A DNA stretch of 64,000 bases from Lewinella sp. LCG006 (GTDB lineage Bacteria > Bacteroidota > Bacteroidia > Chitinophagales > Saprospiraceae): contig NZ_CP160680.1 in the NCBI RefSeq assembly GCF_040784935.1, positions 5,809,802 through 5,873,801 of the forward strand, in the 5' to 3' direction. The translations under genes and the position numbers were made by a program. Each line of letters begins with the position of its first letter. The first letter of the stretch is position 1. Positions 62,200 to 64,000 of the stretch are shown here, one piece after another. The notes beneath the pieces are model-generated. The model was given only the letters and a program-made list of their open reading frames with translations. It was not told the origin of the DNA and made no database searches.

Positions 62200-62910
62200 C
62201 TATAACGATGTGTTCGTATGAAATACGTATTTATCTATTGCCGCACGCTGGCTACTATCCAAATTGGATAAATCAACTTCATTGAGCATTACAGGGCGCA
62301 TCATAACGCTGAAGCCCTTTTGCGGTAAAAGATGATCACAATAGGGTTCGTCAGGTGCAGGAAAAACACTATGAAACCCTGCTTGATAAATTTCGGATAA
62401 AGCTTGTTGTAACCTGGGGGCATTTAGTTCCGCCATTTCTAATTGTAGTTGGTCATTTCGATCAATAGGTATCCAGCAATCGCTGTAGGTAGTGATGTGT
62501 AAATCTTGTACACTAAAATCAATCATAACCTTAATTATCCCATCTAAGAACTTATTCTCATTATCTGAAAAAATAAGCGTGCTTCCTTGCAATATTATCG
62601 GAGGTATAAATCCATTTCCTGTCCATTTGTCTAGATGTGTGTCAAGTATACTTTCAACAGCTGTGAAATTAGTATCATTGATGGAAATTACTTTATATAA
62701 TGCATCTTCTTTATCGTAGTTGTAGCAATGTATTGTTCTGACAACTAGTAATTTATCCTGATTAAGGATTTCTAATGATTTTTTTGCTGTAGATAGAAAG
62801 TGAAGCACACGTGATTTTTTGTCTTCAGCACTAAGTGAAGATGTTTCTACTCCATCATGATTAAAGTCAAATACCCATTGAGCAATTTCGTCAAAAATAG
62901 TAACGGTCAT
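62200..62910 (-). CDS. Unknown protein at the edge of the toxin island
   Basis: A 236-residue acidic protein without signal peptide or recognised domain. It precedes cassette C on the same strand by 46 bases and is AT-rich like the immunity genes. It could be the immunity gene of a cassette that has since been lost or moved, but there is no direct evidence. Confidence 0.6.
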   Translation of the reverse strand: MTVTIFDEIAQWVFDFNHDGVETSSLSAEDKKSRVLHFLSTAKKSLEILNQDKLLVVRTIHCYNYDKEDALYKVISINDTNFTAVESILDTHLDKWTGNGFIPPIILQGSTLIFSDNENKFLDGIIKVMIDFSVQDLHITTYSDCWIPIDRNDQLQLEMAELNAPRLQQALSEIYQAGFHSVFPAPDEPYCDHLLPQKGFSVMMRPVMLNEVDLSNLDSSQRAAIDKYVFHTNTSL

Positions 62911-63227
62911 TTGTTAATAATTTCTTGATTCTTCAGAAGGCAACCTCAGAAGTATTTTAAGTGCACTAGGAGGATGCTTTTACATTGGTCCATACCAAAA
63001 TAGGCATAGATGCTCTCAAAAAATGATATTTCGAAAAAAAACTCCCTTCCGGTAACATTCCTTACTCACCCGGTATAAAAAATTGTTAACCATTAGATCC
63101 AGTTGACCCGTTTTCAACGTAAGTCATGGGAATAATTTGATGCAAGGTCATAGTAAAATCAACCTTTACACTTTTACACTTTTACACTTTTTTTATACGC
63201 ATACACTATAAAACAACCAAGCTTATC
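62911..63227. other. Divergent intergenic region with a short tandem repeat
   Basis: No gene seen. It holds three copies of the 8-mer ttttacac (63165-63187, first copy one base short) followed by a T-run. No full promoter match is visible for either flanking gene. Confidence 0.5.
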
Positions 63228-63500
63228 ATGTTCACAACAACAATTGCCGACACCACAAGTCTGGTTCGTCTTCTCCGTCAGGCACTCCGTCAAATTAAGC
63301 CCTGCTTGCCAGAAAATTTTGATGCGGAGGATGATTTTAAGGAAGATTGGGGTATAGATTCCCAGGATTTGGTAAAATATGTTGCTCATATTGAACAGCA
63401 TTTTATGATTACTGTTCCTGATGAAGACCTGAAGCAAATAGTCAGTATCCAGGCTGTGCTCAATTACTTGTTCAGTAAAACTGAAGGAGCGGACGCGTAA
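63228..63500 (+). CDS. Acyl-carrier-protein-like protein
   Basis: A 90-residue protein of the phosphopantetheine-binding fold: DFKEDWGIDSQDLVKYVAHIEQHF with the Ser of the DS motif that would carry 4'-phosphopantetheine, then ITVPDEDLKQIVSIQAVLNYL. The DS is followed by QD instead of the usual LD/LT. No fatty-acid or synthase genes are adjacent within the window, so the pathway is unknown; a specialised ACP is likely. Confidence 0.75.
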   Translation: MFTTTIADTTSLVRLLRQALRQIKPCLPENFDAEDDFKEDWGIDSQDLVKYVAHIEQHFMITVPDEDLKQIVSIQAVLNYLFSKTEGADA

Positions 63501-63513
63501 AAGATTTAGTTGT

Positions 63514-63563
63514 TTTCCCAAATACTTGTTACTTTAGGGATGAAGTAGCTAGTATTTGGGAAA
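63514..63563. other. Inverted repeat before the TPR gene
   Basis: Perfect 12-base arms tttcccaaatac / gtatttgggaaa separated by 26 bases. It ends eight bases before the next start codon and may be an operator or a weak terminator. Confidence 0.5.
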
Positions 63564-63571
63564 GTCAGACT

Positions 63572-64000
63572 ATGAAAAAACGCATTTCTTTTATTCTCTT
63601 CTTATTAGGTGTTGGCTTTTTACCCAATGCTAACACCCAGACTTTCCAGGAAAGCATTGATAGTATGCTCTCTGCAGTCAGTTTGACTACTGATAAAAAA
63701 GAGCAAATTAATCTGTTAAATGAAGTCGCTTATGCGTACCGAAGACTCTCACCAGACAGTGTCTTGTCGTATGCGGATAAAGCAATTGCCCTGGCTCGGG
63801 AAATCGACGATAAGGAAGGTTTATCATTTGCATACAAAAATAAAGGCATTGGCTTTTACAAGCTGGGTGTTTCGCCTGATACGGTAATTTATTACTACCA
63901 GGAAGCTATCAATTATGCGGAAGAGGTAAATGATTATTATACGCAAGCTGCTTGCTACAACAATATTGGATTGGTGGGGATCGGGGAACTGACCTACAAC
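63572..64000 (+). CDS. Exported TPR protein (3' truncated by the window end)
   Basis: Frame open to the last base (143 codons seen). A signal peptide (ISFILFLLGVGFLP) is followed by tetratricopeptide units: DSVLSYADKAIALAREIDDKEGLSFAYKNKGIGFYKLG and YYQEAINYAEEVNDYYTQAACYNNIGLV. In Bacteroidota such N-termini often precede a transmembrane helix and a histidine kinase or LuxR-type output, but that part is not in the window. Confidence 0.8.
   Translation, partial: MKKRISFILFLLGVGFLPNANTQTFQESIDSMLSAVSLTTDKKEQINLLNEVAYAYRRLSPDSVLSYADKAIALAREIDDKEGLSFAYKNKGIGFYKLGVSPDTVIYYYQEAINYAEEVNDYYTQAACYNNIGLVGIGELTYN

Noticed and set aside
63174-63521. 115-residue minus-strand frame opposite the ACP-like gene
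   Set aside because: It is the antisense of a well-supported ACP fold and has no features of its own.

Overview
The window comes from a member of the Bacteroidota, most likely the Saprospiria (Lewinella / Haliscomenobacter type). Evidence: type IX secretion (T9SS) C-terminal sorting domains of both type A and type B, an alternative complex III - caa3 oxidase locus in Bacteroidota order, futalosine-pathway menaquinone genes (mqnB, an mqnP-like prenyltransferase), many 'signal peptide + Cys' lipoproteins, and several promoters of the Bacteroidota form TTTG-N18-21-TAnnTTTG. Taxonomy below the phylum is inference.

Layout. 1-5192: the 3' part of a secreted GH13 alpha-amylase, T9SS and small exported proteins, a tRNA 3' fragment and a WG-repeat lipoprotein. 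5199-7016: purE and purK on the minus strand, separated by a large hairpin. 7121-17271: a GH26-type glycosidase, lipoproteins, a dienelactone-hydrolase-like lipoprotein, a type B T9SS protein, a ThuA/sugar-dehydrogenase/cytochrome c fusion, and thyA. 17423-35246: one long respiratory locus with its own promoter, ActA-F (quinol:cytochrome c oxidoreductase) followed by caa3-type oxidase and haem-handling genes. Oxidase subunit II carries a C-terminal OmpA-type peptidoglycan-binding domain. 35256-39166: a DUF423 protein, a large membrane-anchored protein, and mqnB.

39211-43831 is the Phe/Tyr biosynthesis operon (pheA, aminotransferase, tyrA, DAHP synthase-chorismate mutase). Its 5' leader holds two consecutive short reading frames packed with Phe and Tyr codons. 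Each is followed by an intrinsic terminator and, right after its stop codon, by a segment complementary to that terminator's left arm. This is a tandem leader-peptide attenuator, and I find it the most striking unannotated signal here.

43879-53900 is ordinary chromosome: an AIG2/GGCT-like protein, a DUF255 thioredoxin-domain lipoprotein, DUF72, ppk1, tRNA-Gly(GCC), a PolX-like protein with a degenerate polymerase site, a DUF1573 lipoprotein and a UbiA-family prenyltransferase.

53905-62910 is an accessory island, almost all on the minus strand. It has three orphan polymorphic-toxin cassettes, each a truncated HINT domain, a shared pre-toxin segment and a different toxin tip, and each followed by a different candidate immunity gene. 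Between them lie ParE-type toxin-antitoxin modules (one intact, one broken) and plus-strand relics of an XRE-type regulator. The tips include a likely ADP-ribosyltransferase and a likely HExxH metallopeptidase. No full-length toxin with an N-terminal delivery region is present. 63228-64000: an ACP-like protein and the start of a TPR protein that runs off the window.
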